Shown: positions 46,590-56,025, numbered from the stretch's first letter. The stretch: DNA of 64,000 nt from Chloroherpetonaceae bacterium (GCA_028277445.1 JANQGG010000070.1:1-64000), one strand, 5' to 3'. Numbers and translations are program-made. The notes: generated from the sequence alone by a model not told the origin.

Positions 46590-46683
46590 ACTATTTTTTT
46601 GAAATTTATTCTTGTCTTCATTGGTTTTGTTAGTGTTCTTAAATCATGCTTGACATTTTTATAATCACAGGGATGTATTAATT

Positions 46684-47625
46684 ATGCTTGTCAATCACCA
46701 AGCGAAAGTAGAAAAACATATCTTCTCGTTAATCGGCAATACACCGCTGATTCGAATTAAAAAATTAGCAGAGCAATGGTCTATTCCGGAATCGATTGAA
46801 ATTTACGGAAAGGCTGAATGGATGAATCCGGGTGGCAGCGTTAAAGACCGTGCCGCTTTAAACATTATTGAAACCGCCGAAGCCGAAGGAAAATTGACCC
46901 GCGACCGCATTCTTTTAGATGCAACAAGTGGAAATACCGGCATTGCTTATGCGATGATCTCTGCTGTAAAAGGTTACAATGTTACCTTGTGTTTGCCTGA
47001 AAACGCTTCCAAAGAACGCAAGGCTATTTTAAAAGCTTATGGCGCTAAGCTCATAGAAACCCCTGCTTCCGAATCCAGCGATGGCGCAATTCGAAAAGCC
47101 ATTGAACTGTACAATGAAAATCCCGACAAATATTTTTATGCTGACCAATACAACAACAATGCAAATTGGCAGGCGCATTATCACTCAACCGGGATTGAAA
47201 TTTTCGAACAAACCGAAGGAACCATCACGCACTTTTTAGCCGCTATAGGCACAAGCGGTACATTTGTTGGGACAACCCGTCGATTAAAAACATTTAACCC
47301 TGAAATCACCTGCATTGCCGCTCAACCCGATATTGCCGTACATGGTATTGAAGGCATCAAACATTTGGAATCGGCAATGGTTCCGGGTATTTACGACCCA
47401 AAATTACCGGACCGAATTATTGAGGTATCCACTGAAATCGCTTACGACTATGTTCAACGCCTGGCCAAAGAAGAAGGATTGTTAGTTGGCATATCGGCCG
47501 CAGCTAATCTTTGTGCCGCGTTAATGATCGGCAAAGAACTGGCCGATCAGGGAAAACCCGGCATTATTGTTACTATTTTATGCGATAACGGTATGAAGTA
47601 CCTTTCGGAACCCTTATGGAAATAA
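46684..47625 (+). CDS. cysM: Cysteine synthase (CysM-like, PLP-dependent)
   Basis: The 313-residue enzyme has the PLP Lys in PGGSVKDRAAL (K54), SGNTGIAYAM, and GTSGTFVGTTRRL. It makes cysteine from an activated serine and a sulfur donor. The context with JAMM proteins and a ubiquitin-like sulfur carrier suggests use of protein thiocarboxylate, as in mycobacterial CysM with CysO, rather than free sulfide. The donor preference is inference. TATAAT lies 19 bases before the ATG. Confidence 0.9.
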   Translation: MLVNHQAKVEKHIFSLIGNTPLIRIKKLAEQWSIPESIEIYGKAEWMNPGGSVKDRAALNIIETAEAEGKLTRDRILLDATSGNTGIAYAMISAVKGYNVTLCLPENASKERKAILKAYGAKLIETPASESSDGAIRKAIELYNENPDKYFYADQYNNNANWQAHYHSTGIEIFEQTEGTITHFLAAIGTSGTFVGTTRRLKTFNPEITCIAAQPDIAVHGIEGIKHLESAMVPGIYDPKLPDRIIEVSTEIAYDYVQRLAKEEGLLVGISAAANLCAALMIGKELADQGKPGIIVTILCDNGMKYLSEPLWK

Positions 47626-47673
47626 CTCTTAACGGGCTTTGTTTAAATGAATAAAATTATTTAGACTGGCTCT

Positions 47674-48039
47674 ATGAATCTGAATATTAAAATAACTCTG
47701 CCCAAGGATTTTGATTTTGGATCAGGCGAACCTGAAACAGATACCCGGTTCATTAAAACCACTGAGCTAATGAAGCCGCCTTCAGGTATCATCGAAAAAT
47801 CGCTCCTGGTTGAACTGCCTGATGATTTAAAATTGAGAACCGTATCCGGGAAAAAACTTTTGTTATTACCTGAATGGGCTCAAGGGGTTGATGATATTTT
47901 AAGAGGGCAACCGATATGGGGCGCTGTTTTTTTAGTGCCAAATCAAACTGAAGAGGTAACTGGTTATTTTAAGGAGTCCGATTTAACTCTGCTTGGTCGC
48001 GCTATGGTTGTGGTACTCAAGCAATATCAAGAAATATGA
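47674..48039 (+). CDS. Conserved-looking protein coupled to JAMM 2, unknown function
   Basis: A 121-residue, mainly beta and acidic soluble protein (LLVELPDDLKLRTVSGKKLL, WAQGVDDILRGQPIWGAVFL). No family recognised and no terminal Gly-Gly, so it is not a normal sulfur carrier. Its stop overlaps the start of the second JAMM gene (ATGA at 48036), which indicates translational coupling and a joint role. Confidence 0.65.
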   Translation: MNLNIKITLPKDFDFGSGEPETDTRFIKTTELMKPPSGIIEKSLLVELPDDLKLRTVSGKKLLLLPEWAQGVDDILRGQPIWGAVFLVPNQTEEVTGYFKESDLTLLGRAMVVVLKQYQEI

Positions 48040-48458
48040 TTTTTAGACAAGACCTTTACCATCTTCTGATCGGTCAAAGTAAGACATCCTACCCTGAAGA
48101 AACTGGCGGGTTATTGCTCGGTAATGTGGTTAATGATCAGCTTGACGTCAAAAAAGTCATCCCGCTTAGCAATATCAGAAAAGATTCCCGGCACAACAGA
48201 ATAGAGATCAATCCGTTGGATTATGCCAAAGCCGAAAAACTAGCCATATCACTTGAATTAGGTGTTTGGGGATTTTATCATTCCCATCCCGATGCCGATG
48301 CCGTGCCTTCGGATTACGATCGCGACCATTTTCCATTTACCGAATGGTGGTACCCTATCGTTAGTATTAGAAAAGGTGAATTTGCAGATCTTCGTTGCTG
48401 GCAATTAGATCCTTCAAGGGAAAGTTTTTCGGAAATTACCATCAAAGTGCTGTCTTAG
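48036..48458 (+). CDS. JAMM/MPN metallopeptidase 2
   Basis: A 140-residue peptidase with the same full motif as the first: Glu in YPEETGGLLLG and YHSHPDADAVPSDYD (H-x-H-x7-S-x2-D). It differs clearly from JAMM 1 in the rest, so the two may act on different substrates. It is coupled to the 121-residue protein. One candidate substrate is the internal Gly-Gly-Ser of the MoaD-MoeB fusion encoded downstream. Confidence 0.87.
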   Translation: MIFRQDLYHLLIGQSKTSYPEETGGLLLGNVVNDQLDVKKVIPLSNIRKDSRHNRIEINPLDYAKAEKLAISLELGVWGFYHSHPDADAVPSDYDRDHFPFTEWWYPIVSIRKGEFADLRCWQLDPSRESFSEITIKVLS

Positions 48459-48604
48459 ATTGCATATCGCTTGCAATTAAACGCCGAATCATCTACGTTG
48501 CATTTTCAGAAGTATTTGATTTTTGCTTGATTTTTACGATACTTCATCACCGAATTCCCAATCAACCATACACAGCCTTGAAAAGCACGATCAAACTTAC
48601 ATTA

Positions 48605-49495
48605 ATGCAAGGAACGTTTAGCATCACGCTTGCAGCAATTTTATGGAGTTCGGGTGGCGTATTGATTAAAGCTATTTCCCTGGATGCTTACCAAATTTCG
48701 TTTTGGCGATCCTTATTTGCCATTTTTACCATTTTTGCCATTGTTAAGCCTCGGCATCTTACTTTCGATACCTCAACAATCATTGCATCGTTTGCCTACG
48801 CGTTCACACTTATTTTTTTTGTGATTGCAACAAAGCTTACCACTGCAGCAAACGCCATTTTGCTCCAATACACCGCACCAATTTATGTGCTGCTTTTTAG
48901 CCGGTTTTTGCTCAACGAAACAGTTTCGAAAACGCAACTGGTTCTGGTAATTGTGGCCCTTGCCGGCATGGTGATCTTCTTTTTGGACAGTATTTCACCT
49001 CAAGGCGTTAAAGGAAATGTCTTTGCCATTATGTCGGGTTTTTTCTTTGGATTGTTTTTGCTGCTTTCCAGGAAAAACCGTCGGGAACATCCCATTGATG
49101 CGGTTCTTTTAGGCAATGGGTTGATCGTATTAATTTGCTCAACCATTATGATGTATGGGGCTTTTCATGATCCACGCGGTGCGGCAGATGAATATATCCT
49201 TTATGGTTATGCGATTAGCACTGCCGATAGCGTGATGGTGGCATTTCTGGGCATTCTTCAAATTGGTATTCCCTACATACTTTTCACACGAGGCATAAAG
49301 TTTGTCCGGGCTTTGGACGCTTCGCTCATTGCCATGCTTGAACCGGTGTTAAATCCGGTGTGGGTATTTTTATTTGTCGGTGAATCACCTTCTTTGTATA
49401 CTGTTACCGGCGGGTTGATTATTTTAGCTGCTGTTGCTCTCCAAAGTGTTTTTACAACACGAAGTTTGAACATTCAATTCTTTAGAGGTGTTTAA
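48605..49495 (+). CDS. EamA/DMT-family transporter
   Basis: Start at ATG 48605 (MQGTFSITLAAILWSSGG); the upstream frame overlaps JAMM 2 and is not supported. The 296-residue protein has ten hydrophobic helices in two EamA repeats (first ILWSSGGVLIKAISLDAYQI, second FGMVIF-like blocks), as in drug/metabolite exporters. Location inside the sulfur cluster suggests export of cysteine or another thiol, but this is inference only. Confidence 0.8.
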   Translation: MQGTFSITLAAILWSSGGVLIKAISLDAYQISFWRSLFAIFTIFAIVKPRHLTFDTSTIIASFAYAFTLIFFVIATKLTTAANAILLQYTAPIYVLLFSRFLLNETVSKTQLVLVIVALAGMVIFFLDSISPQGVKGNVFAIMSGFFFGLFLLLSRKNRREHPIDAVLLGNGLIVLICSTIMMYGAFHDPRGAADEYILYGYAISTADSVMVAFLGILQIGIPYILFTRGIKFVRALDASLIAMLEPVLNPVWVFLFVGESPSLYTVTGGLIILAAVALQSVFTTRSLNIQFFRGV

Positions 49496-49547
49496 ACGTT
49501 AAAATTTTTCTGTAGGTTATAACATCGTCTTTCTCAATTAAAAAAGC

Positions 49548-51017
49548 ATGAACGTTATGGGAACTAAAATTTTAATTCCTACAGCATTAAGGCAGTATGC
49601 AGGTGGTCAGGAAATTGTTGAGGTTAATGCAACGGACGTTTCCGATGCCTTGCAGCAATTGACTTCAACCTATCCTGATTTAAAAAAGAATCTCTTATCG
49701 GATGAAGGATCGTTGCGATCGTTTATCAACATCTACAAAGGTGAAGACAATATCCGCGATTTAAGCAATCTTCAGACCCAAATCAGCGATGGCGATGAGC
49801 TTTTGATCGTGCCATCAATTGCCGGCGGCTCAATGGCTTCCGATATTATGGACGAGATCACCCTGAGCAATGATGAAATCCATCGCTATAGCCGCCATTT
49901 GCTGATCCCTGAGTTTGGCATAGAAGGGCAAAAAAAACTCAAACAATCAAGCGTTTTGATGATCGGCGCCGGTGGCTTAGGCTCGCCTTTGGCCATGTAT
50001 TTGGCTGCAGCCGGCGTTGGTAAAATCGGAATTGTAGAATACGATACCATTGATACCAGCAATCTCCAGCGTCAATTGTTGTATCGCACCGAGGATGTTG
50101 GAAAAGCAAAAGCAGACGTTGCGAAATCTTCAATTCATGGGATTAACCCGTTTGTGGATGTTGAGCTCTACAACACGCCGCTGACTTCGGAAAATGCGTT
50201 GGATATATTCAGAGGTTATGATGTGGTGGTTGATGGCACGGATAATTTCCCTACCCGTTACCTGGTTAATGATGCCTGCGTGATGTTAGGTATTCCAAAT
50301 GTTTATGGCAGCATTTTTCGGTTTGAAGGCCAAGTCAGCGTGTTTAACCTCGATCAAGACTGCGCCTGCTACCGATGCCTCTATCCCGAACCGCCACCGC
50401 CCGGGCTGGTTCCTTCATGCGCTGAAGGTGGCGTATTGGGCGTTTTGCCCGGAATTATCGGGTCGTTACAAGCCATAGAAACCATTAAACTTTTAACCGG
50501 TATCGGCGAGTCACTGAAAAATCGATTGGTGATTTTTGATGCGTTGAAAATGAAGTTTAAAGAATTGAAACTGAAAAAGAATCGTGATTGCGTGGTTTGC
50601 TCCGACCATCCGACCATTACCGAGTTAATTGATTATGAGCAATTCTGCGGTATGCCTTCCCACGACCGCATGGAACCTGCCGAGAGCGACGCTCAATCAC
50701 CGGATGAAATTACGGTGTTTGAACTCAAGAAACGACTGGATAATGGTGAGCATCCTTTTATCCTGGATGTCAGACTTAATGAAGAATATGAGATATGTAA
50801 GCTTGATGGGGCTACGCTTATCCCGATTCATGATTTACCATTGCGCTATCAGGAGCTTGATCCCAACCGGGAAATTATTGCATTATGCAAAGTTGGGGCG
50901 CGTTCTGCTAAAGCGGCCGATTTCCTCAAAGAAAAAGGCTTTAAGGATGTAAAAAATCTCGTTGGCGGTATTAATGCCTGGAGCGAATTCATTGACCCTG
51001 AAGTTCCGTATTATTAA
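49548..51017 (+). CDS. CysO/MoaD-MoeB-rhodanese fusion protein
   Basis: The 489-residue protein fuses a ubiquitin-like sulfur carrier (residues 1-94, ending IVPSIAGG), an E1-like adenylyltransferase (about 110-350: GAGGLGSPLAMYLAAAGVG, the zinc Cys pairs CACYRCLYPE and DCVVCSD, and the SCAEGGVLG site) and a rhodanese (about 385-485, active Cys near 447 in LCKVGARSAKAA). Carrier and E1 are joined by Gly93-Gly94-Ser95-Met96; the Ser codon TCA is one base from TGA. Adenylation needs a free Gly-Gly end, so processing, or a separate carrier, seems required. It lies with cysM and two JAMM genes. Confidence 0.92.
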   Translation: MNVMGTKILIPTALRQYAGGQEIVEVNATDVSDALQQLTSTYPDLKKNLLSDEGSLRSFINIYKGEDNIRDLSNLQTQISDGDELLIVPSIAGGSMASDIMDEITLSNDEIHRYSRHLLIPEFGIEGQKKLKQSSVLMIGAGGLGSPLAMYLAAAGVGKIGIVEYDTIDTSNLQRQLLYRTEDVGKAKADVAKSSIHGINPFVDVELYNTPLTSENALDIFRGYDVVVDGTDNFPTRYLVNDACVMLGIPNVYGSIFRFEGQVSVFNLDQDCACYRCLYPEPPPPGLVPSCAEGGVLGVLPGIIGSLQAIETIKLLTGIGESLKNRLVIFDALKMKFKELKLKKNRDCVVCSDHPTITELIDYEQFCGMPSHDRMEPAESDAQSPDEITVFELKKRLDNGEHPFILDVRLNEEYEICKLDGATLIPIHDLPLRYQELDPNREIIALCKVGARSAKAADFLKEKGFKDVKNLVGGINAWSEFIDPEVPYY

Positions 51018-51074
51018 TAGTTTGCGGTAAATGTTCATTTTGAAATCACTTGGAATAGCTCATCCGAATTTAAT

Positions 51075-51106
51075 AAACCATCTTTTGTGTAAGGGATGGT
51101 TTTTTT
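51075..51106 (+). terminator. Terminator after the sulfur cluster
   Basis: AAACCATC, 12-base loop, GATGGTTT then a T run (51101-51106), 57 bases after the MoeB-fusion stop. Confidence 0.75.
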
Positions 51107-51409
51107 GTTTTGGTAGGTTTCAGGATTAATGATTTGCTAAGGTTTTGCGGCTGCTAGAAACTAAATGGACATTTTCTTTGCTATTCCATTAAACCTGGAA
51201 TTTCATCGCCCGATTTTGAAGCGAAAATAGAATACAGGATTATTTGTTGTAACTGTAAACTTTTTTTAGGACGGGGCAATAATAGGTAATGACAATAAAA
51301 ATCGTGTGTTGAGCGTAGCCGAAACACCGATTTTAAATGTTCTGTTCGGCTGTGTTTGGTAATGCTTTGGCTACCGCTCATGCTAATGACGCATGATTAT
51401 AGCTATAAT

Positions 51410-51427
51410 AAGGGGTTGCAACCCCTT
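51410..51427. repeat. 18-bp palindrome (copy 2)
   Basis: AAGGGGTTG/CAACCCCTT, core of the 18431 palindrome, again next to GACGCATGA. Confidence 0.75.
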
Positions 51428-51681
51428 GTTTTTGAAGCCACTACGCTAGCATGAGATAAGAACATGTCATTATTTTATTTGTCTATTACTAAATATGAAA
51501 ACTGCTAATATCAAGGTTTTTTTGTCGCTCCTGCGAAAGCAGGAGTCTATAGATGCCTGCCTGCGCAGGCATGACCTGGTTGGTTGATGAACTTTAAATT
51601 AATGAATTCGTCATTACTTATTTGTGTTTTTGACTTTCAAAATGCCAGCCTTCCAATGACGAGTTAACAAATGGGTTAATG

Positions 51682-51892
51682 TTAGGATATAGTGTGTATA
51701 TTTTTCCACCTCCGGCTTCTTCGAAGCCACCTCCGCCAGCGGAGGATAATTTATTGAAGTCACAAATTCTAGTACCAAATTGTGTTTTATTGTCCCTCTC
51801 TGTGAGAGGGTGGCCGACAAGCCGGGAGAGGAAAAATTCGTCATTATAAATTTGTGTTTTGTTCTTCAAAATGCCGGACTTCCAATGACGCA
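51682..51892 (+). repeat. 210-bp direct repeat, copy A
   Basis: Begins TTAGGATATAGTG and ends with CCAATGACG. About 90% identical to 54171-54388. The two copies flank the Kef antiporter gene. Confidence 0.75.
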
Positions 51893-52288
51893 TTTACGTT
51901 ATTGGTCACCCTGAATTAATTTCAGGGTCTCAGAAAATGCCAATTTGGTTGAGATGCTGAAAACAAGTTCAGCATAACTAGAAAATGAGTGTCATTTTCT
52001 GTTTGTTTATTGTCAAATATTTGAGCTCGCAATGACCTGTTGGAAACTAATGATATTAGACAAAACCTCGTCATTGGAATGGATCATTCCTTGATCGTAG
52101 CAGATCAAATTTGACATCAAAAACCAAGTCATCTGTTTAAAGATCAGTATTTATTTAAAGTAAAGAATTTAGATGTGCGGACATGATAGGGTTAAAAGAT
52201 TTTGTTAATTCATCAATAATTCTGATATAACATAAAGAAGGTAGCATAAGTACAATCCAAACCAATTTTAAGTAAACTATCCTCTGGC

Positions 52289-54085
52289 ATGCATCATTTT
52301 GAATTTTTAGGTGAATTAATCCTGATAGGAAGCCTAGCGATTGGGATTATTTTGATCTTCCAAAAGTTTAAAATCCCGCCGGTGATTGGTCTCATCGTTA
52401 CGGGGATTATCCTTGGTCCTTCCGGCTTTCATATTGTTCGGGATAGTGAACTGATCACCATTCTTGCCGAACTTGGCGTGGTACTGCTGTTATTTACGAT
52501 CGGACTGGAATTCTCCCTGGCTGAGCTAAACCGCCTCAAAAAAATCGTGGTATTTGGCGGTACGGCGCAAATGATAGTAACCATGATCGTCATCAGCCTA
52601 TTTACGTATTTTGTTGCCAATATCTTCATGAGTTCTTCAATGTTTACGATTCGGGAATCGATATTTTTAGGATTTGCATTTTCGGTGAGCAGTACAGCGA
52701 TATGTTTGAAAATACTAACCGACCGCGAAGAGCTAGAATTGCAATATGGTAAAGTCACTTTAGGCATTTTGATTTTTCAGGATATTGCCATTGTGCCGCT
52801 GATGATTGCCGTTAATTTTTTAAGCCCGGTTAAAGACACGGCATTGGATAACGTGCTTCTTGAACTTGGGTTTATCATTTTGTTCGGCTTGCTGATCTTT
52901 AGCAGTTTCAGGCTTTTAATGCCTAAAGTTGTGGAAATCATTGCCTCGTTGCATGCCAAAGAAGTTCTTGTTCTTGGCGCTTTGGTCTTGTGTTTCGGTT
53001 CGGCCTATCTTGCTTCGCTTGCCGGGCTTTCATTAGCTTTGGGTGCGTTTGTTGCCGGTATGATTATTGCAAGTACGGACGACAGCCACAAAATCGCCCG
53101 TACCATTGAACCCTTTCGTGAAGCTTTAACCAGTATCTTTTTTATTTCGGTTGGTCTGCTGCTTAATGTTGAAGCTATTGATCTCCCGTTGTTTATCACC
53201 ATTGCCATTGGCGTACTTTTGGTTAAAGGCCTTATTGTAACCGTAGTAACATTTATTCTGGGGTATTCTTTCCGGGTAAGCATTATGACTGGTATGGCGT
53301 TGGCGCAGATCGGTGAATTTTCATTCATCCTTTCGGAAACTGCCTACAACAATAAAGTTATTGATGAACCGCTCTTTCAAGCCATGCTGGTCATTATTGT
53401 TGTAACCATGATCGTAACGCCGGCTATGATCGCTTACGCACCGCATGTTGCAGAAAAAGTAGCGCCTGCGCTCGGGTTTATACCTTTACCTTCAAAAAAT
53501 CCTTTTCAATTCACGCCGCCGGAAACCGATCCCATGATCATTCATCCGGGTGAAATTCATGCCGCCATTATTGGTTTTGGGGTGATCGGCCAAAACATCT
53601 GCTCGGTGCTGAAAGCCACTAATATTTCTTACAATGTTCTGGAAATTGATCGCGAGATAGTCCGCCGGATGCGTTTAAACGGTGAGCCGATCTATTATGG
53701 GGATAGCACCGACATTCGGGCGTTGAAACGAGCCAGCATTGATCATGCACGAGCCGTTGTGCTTGCTATTAACGACCGAGCCGCAATTCATGAAAGCATT
53801 GAAGCGATTCGCAAAGTCAATAAAAACGCATTTATTATCGTGCGAACGCGTTCGTTGGAAGATAGCGAAAGCCATTACAAAGCTGGCGCCAATGTTGTTG
53901 TTACCGAAAAGTTTGAAACCTCCATCCAAATTTTTTCTATCCTGCTTCAACACTTTACCATTGAACCGGAATTGATCTTGGAGCAACAGGAAAGTATCCG
54001 CCGCGATTGCCAAAAGATTTTTCTTGATTCATCGCAACCTAATGGCAATAAACCTGCTGAAAAGAAAACCAAAACCGAGGTGTGA
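52289..54085 (+). CDS. Kef-type cation/proton antiporter with TrkA-N domain
   Basis: The 598-residue CPA2 transporter has about twelve membrane helices in residues 1-390 (GLEFSLAELNRLKKIV, LGAFVAGMIIAST, GLLLNVEAIDLPLF) and a cytosolic C-terminal RCK domain with the NAD-binding GFGVIGQN loop near residue 430 and a YYGDSTDIRALKRA stretch. It exchanges K+ or Na+ for protons under cofactor control. It is alone between two copies of a 210-base repeat. Confidence 0.93.
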   Translation: MHHFEFLGELILIGSLAIGIILIFQKFKIPPVIGLIVTGIILGPSGFHIVRDSELITILAELGVVLLLFTIGLEFSLAELNRLKKIVVFGGTAQMIVTMIVISLFTYFVANIFMSSSMFTIRESIFLGFAFSVSSTAICLKILTDREELELQYGKVTLGILIFQDIAIVPLMIAVNFLSPVKDTALDNVLLELGFIILFGLLIFSSFRLLMPKVVEIIASLHAKEVLVLGALVLCFGSAYLASLAGLSLALGAFVAGMIIASTDDSHKIARTIEPFREALTSIFFISVGLLLNVEAIDLPLFITIAIGVLLVKGLIVTVVTFILGYSFRVSIMTGMALAQIGEFSFILSETAYNNKVIDEPLFQAMLVIIVVTMIVTPAMIAYAPHVAEKVAPALGFIPLPSKNPFQFTPPETDPMIIHPGEIHAAIIGFGVIGQNICSVLKATNISYNVLEIDREIVRRMRLNGEPIYYGDSTDIRALKRASIDHARAVVLAINDRAAIHESIEAIRKVNKNAFIIVRTRSLEDSESHYKAGANVVVTEKFETSIQIFSILLQHFTIEPELILEQQESIRRDCQKIFLDSSQPNGNKPAEKKTKTEV

Positions 54086-54170
54086 GTGAATTGCAAGTTA
54101 TTAGCGCTCAAACAAAATTGTTTTTCTGTCTGTGCATGATAAGCCATGCAAAATCGTAAAGGAGCTTGCC

Positions 54171-54388
54171 TTAGGATATAGTGGGTATATTTTTCCACCT
54201 CCGGCTTCTTCGAAGCCACCTCAGCCAGCGGAGGATAATTTATTGAAGTCACAAATTCTAACACGAATTGCGTTTTATTGTCCCTCTTTCTGAGAGGGTG
54301 GCCGATAGGCCGGGAGAGGAAAAGTCGTCATTCTCCGTTTGTGTTTTTGGCTTCCTTTGCCTACAGTCAGCACTTCCAATGACGCATG
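54171..54388 (+). repeat. 210-bp direct repeat, copy B
   Basis: Same orientation as copy A with scattered changes and short indels. The pair bounds a 2.3-kb segment carrying the antiporter gene, so recombination between them could remove or duplicate that gene. Confidence 0.75.
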
Positions 54389-54399
54389 AGTATAACCTT

Positions 54400-54423
54400 A
54401 ACAAGGGGTTGCAACCCCTTGTT
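54400..54423. repeat. Perfect 24-bp palindrome (copy 3)
   Basis: AACAAGGGGTTG/CAACCCCTTGTT, identical to copy 1, after a GACGCATGAGTATA tag. Confidence 0.8.
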
Positions 54424-54748
54424 TTCCAAGCAGCTTCCGCCAGCGGAGGGCAAACCCATCATTACCAGTTTGTTTACTTTTTAAATATTTAAACTCAGCA
54501 TGCTTCTCAATAGCGCTCAGGGGACAATCATTTTTGCCATTAGTAAACCTGGAGAACTGATTTAAACATCACCTCCTGCTAAATACTCAAATGCAACTCT
54601 TGCTCCTCTAATACGGCGTATTCCTGAACGCTAGTCGGAGATTCAGTCTAACATATTGGCGATAAGCTTTCAGGTTACGCCTCATTAAATTTTCAGATGA
54701 TTGCGTATAATGTGTTACGCTTTATTTAAAAAATGACCTATCAAAACC

Positions 54749-55561
54749 ATGCGTTTAAAACTTACATTGCGCCAGCTTAAACCGCTAGAAACCTTGCCTA
54801 TCAACACCGGTTATGTGATCGGATCAGCCATTTACCAAACGCTTTCGGCGTCTTCAACCACGTTTGCAACACAACTTCACAATGAAGGGTACGCCAATGA
54901 ACATCAACGTCAAAAGTTCAAACTCTTCACGTTTTCAAATCTGGAGATTCCTAAGCGGGAAATTGAGAGAAACCGAATCATTTCAAAATCCCCTGAAATT
55001 TCGTTTCTCATCAGCTCACCCAAGGAAGACTTTTTAGAACACCTGATTGCCGGCTTATTTCAGGATGGCATGCTCAGGCTTGCCGGATGCCAATTTGAAA
55101 AATCCCTTATAGAAGCTCTGCCCGATCCTGAGTTTCACTCAACCATGAATTTTATGATGCTCTCTCCGCTTACATTATCGGTACAGGAAGAGGGTGATCG
55201 GGGCAAGTCCGGTAAATATTATCTTCGCCACAACGATCCCAGGCTAGCTACTCTACTTAAGGAAAACATACTGGCGAAATACCAAATGCTACACCAAAAA
55301 CCATTTTCTTCCCCTGAGTTTGATTTTCAAATCACCTTTAATAAGTCCTTTATAGATAAGCAAAGAAAGCGAGGAAAAAGGATTGAAAAACTCATCACCA
55401 TTGCTGAAGGTACGGAGCGAGAAACCAAAGTAAAAGCAATACTTTGCCCGTTTACGATTAGCGCGCCTCCCGAACTGATAAAAATTGGCTATGAATGCGG
55501 CTTTGGCGAAAACAACGCCATGGGCTTTGGGATGGTTAAAGAAATGATAGATGATAAGTGA
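54749..55561 (+). CDS. cas6: CRISPR-associated endoribonuclease Cas6
   Basis: Cas6 cuts the long CRISPR transcript in each repeat to yield guide RNAs. The 270-residue protein has the double ferredoxin fold pattern, a candidate catalytic His in QLHNEGYAN (H44) and the Gly-rich RNA-binding loop FGENNAMGFGMVKEM at its end. It is separated from the other cas genes by an inserted toxin-antitoxin pair and a WYL regulator. Its last codons run into a TGATGAAT repeat array. Confidence 0.9.
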   Translation: MRLKLTLRQLKPLETLPINTGYVIGSAIYQTLSASSTTFATQLHNEGYANEHQRQKFKLFTFSNLEIPKREIERNRIISKSPEISFLISSPKEDFLEHLIAGLFQDGMLRLAGCQFEKSLIEALPDPEFHSTMNFMMLSPLTLSVQEEGDRGKSGKYYLRHNDPRLATLLKENILAKYQMLHQKPFSSPEFDFQITFNKSFIDKQRKRGKRIEKLITIAEGTERETKVKAILCPFTISAPPELIKIGYECGFGENNAMGFGMVKEMIDDK

Positions 55562-55600
55562 TAAGTGATGAGTGATGAATGATGAATGATGAATTATGCT
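55553..55600. repeat. TGATGAATGATG repeat debris, left copy
   Basis: Short iterations of GATGAATGATGAA just after cas6. The opposite strand pattern recurs at 56498-56535, so the toxin-antitoxin genes in between are bounded by an imperfect inverted repeat. Confidence 0.55.
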
Positions 55601-55782
55601 CAAGTACGTTTTCGGTAAATTTCTTTTTTTTCTCCCCCAGAGTCCGACTTAGCTGTATCCTTAATGAATGATTTATCAAAAATGATATATTGCGTTATAT
55701 TGTTATAAATGTTTGCTGCCAACATAATGGGTGGTTAAGATGAATAAATTCATTTAATACGTTTATATAATTAATCATAATA

Positions 55783-56025
55783 ATGAATGCGTTTAAATAC
55801 TCAACTGTAATAAAACCTGAAGGTATTATTAAGATTCCGGAATTGGCGAAATTAGAAAATCAGGAAATCGAAATTATAGTTATGCTTAAAACTAAAGCCG
55901 CTCCAAAACAGTCAGAAGATTTTGCCAAATCTTTTTCATCCAAATGGCGCGGTTTATTAAAGGAGGTGGAAATTCACGACTACAAATCAAACAGAATTGA
56001 ATCAATTATTCAAAAAAACTCATGA
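55783..56025 (+). CDS. VapB-like antitoxin (in the cas locus)
   Basis: An 80-residue antitoxin beginning MNAFKYSTVIKPEGIIKIPELAKLENQEIEII split here as two short parts, an AbrB/PEGI-type N-terminal strand pair, then SKWRGLLKEVEIHDYKS. Its stop overlaps the PIN toxin start by four bases. Confidence 0.75.
   Translation: MNAFKYSTVIKPEGIIKIPELAKLENQEIEIIVMLKTKAAPKQSEDFAKSFSSKWRGLLKEVEIHDYKSNRIESIIQKNS

Larger units (their letters stand above)
51107..52288. repeat. 1.2-kb gene-free region full of dispersed repeats
   Basis: No gene. It contains a palindrome at 51410-51427, short units bounded by CGTCATT and AATGACG at about 51608-51662 and 51838-51890, a REP-like CTGCGAAAGCAGGAG/CTGCCTGCGCAGGCATG stretch near 51530-51570, and the first copy of a 210-base repeat at 51682-51892. 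Confidence 0.7.
54086..54748. repeat. 660-bp gene-free region with repeats
   Basis: Holds the second copy of the 210-base repeat (54171-54388) and the palindrome at 54400-54423. A TATAAT at 54706-54711 may serve the following cas6 gene, but its -35 is poor. Confidence 0.6.

Noticed and set aside
48395-48604. Longer start for the DMT transporter
   Set aside because: The extension overlaps the JAMM 2 gene and does not resemble transporter sequence.
51614-51893. Minus-strand frames in the repeat region
   Set aside because: They lie wholly in dispersed repeats and mirror each other's sequence in copies elsewhere.
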